A stretch of DNA of 53,630 nt from an uncultured Nitrosomonadales bacterium. GTDB lineage: Bacteria; Pseudomonadota; Gammaproteobacteria; Burkholderiales; Gallionellaceae. The notes beneath the pieces were generated by a model. The model was not told where the DNA came from, made no database searches, and worked only from the letters and a program-made list of their open reading frames with translations. The stretch spans positions 1 to 53,630 of the forward strand of contig CAIWRI010000030.1 of NCBI GenBank assembly GCA_903915035.1. Reading direction: 5' to 3'. Position 1 is the first letter of the stretch; each line of letters opens with the position of its first letter. Shown one piece after another: positions 53,540 to 53,630 of this stretch. The translations under genes were made by a program, and so were the position numbers.

Positions 53540-53630
53540 TGGGAAAAATTTACAAGCAGTTGAGTATCGAAGAGAGAACAATGATTCAGACACAGCTATC
53601 AATGGGGTTCAAGCCAGGGCAAATTGCTCG
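53539..53630 (+). CDS. IS30-family transposase, 5' end only
   Basis: From the ATG at 53539 the frame reads MGKIYKQLSIEERTMIQTQL then SMGFKPGQIA and runs off the window. This is the N-terminal helix-turn-helix of IS30-family transposases (YxxLTxEER ... GxSxxxIA). GAGGAG precedes the start. The bases around 53500-53520 (CAAAAACCAAGTGCAAC) probably belong to the left inverted repeat of the element, so the insertion begins about 20 bases upstream of the RAYT start. Confidence 0.85.
   Translation, partial: MGKIYKQLSIEERTMIQTQLSMGFKPGQIA

Overview
The window looks like a chromosome segment of a betaproteobacterium, probably of the Nitrosomonadales / Gallionellaceae / Methylophilaceae group. This rests on a methanolan-type eps locus with a B-type exosortase, a matching PEP-CTERM protein and ordinary betaproteobacterial housekeeping genes of moderate G+C. 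The exact genus is inference. No rRNA, tRNA or CRISPR array was seen.

Left part (1-10263): a partial minus-strand gene at the edge; an asparagine-synthetase-like amidotransferase; a tightly overlapping surE-pcm-nlpD block that continues into a radical SAM gene rather than rpoS; a DUF3025 gene; a small cyclic-nucleotide-binding protein; a DUF3820 protein; a PAS-EAL protein whose DDFG motif has decayed to SGFG; and an NfeD/SPFH membrane pair.

Middle part (10341-36799): an exopolysaccharide locus. epsL (minus strand) and a secreted SGNH hydrolase precede epsD, epsE, epsF, epsG, xrtB and epsI, which lead directly into a glycosyltransferase, a Wzx-like flippase, a second glycosyltransferase, a Wzy-like polymerase and a third glycosyltransferase. 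A PEP-CTERM protein lies on the opposite strand, as a likely XrtB substrate. A second run encodes a GT4, a WcaF-like acetyltransferase, a GT2, a WcaI/WbuB-like transferase, two A+T-rich membrane acyltransferases, a GT4 gene broken by one in-frame TAG, and a secreted TIG/beta-helix protein resembling a polysaccharide lyase. Together they would assemble lipid-linked repeats, flip, polymerise, export, decorate and trim an exopolysaccharide. Seven intergenic gaps in and around the locus carry the same short repeat family (core CTTGTACCTGTATTTAA and variants, in both orientations).

Right part (36933-53630): rlmM, a Gph-like phosphatase, sppA, and divergent tesA/ybbA whose start codons overlap. The permease gene that should follow ybbA is frameshifted and stops at a REP hairpin. 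Beyond it is an 11-kb island bracketed by near-identical 222/223-bp direct repeats (41631-41852 and 52799-53021). It encodes a Mor-like regulator, a 1090-aa SNF2-type helicase, a DUF4391 protein, a type III Mod methyltransferase (with a repeat-derived in-frame insertion), a 36-codon mini-ORF, a YhcG/DUF1016 PD-(D/E)XK nuclease and a type III Res subunit. The last five reading frames are tightly packed or overlapping, and a near-consensus CRP-type site lies upstream of the helicase. I read it as an extended type III restriction-modification defence island, and it is the best candidate here for an incompletely described system. A RAYT transposase whose 3' end lies in the right repeat and the start of an IS30-family transposase close the window.
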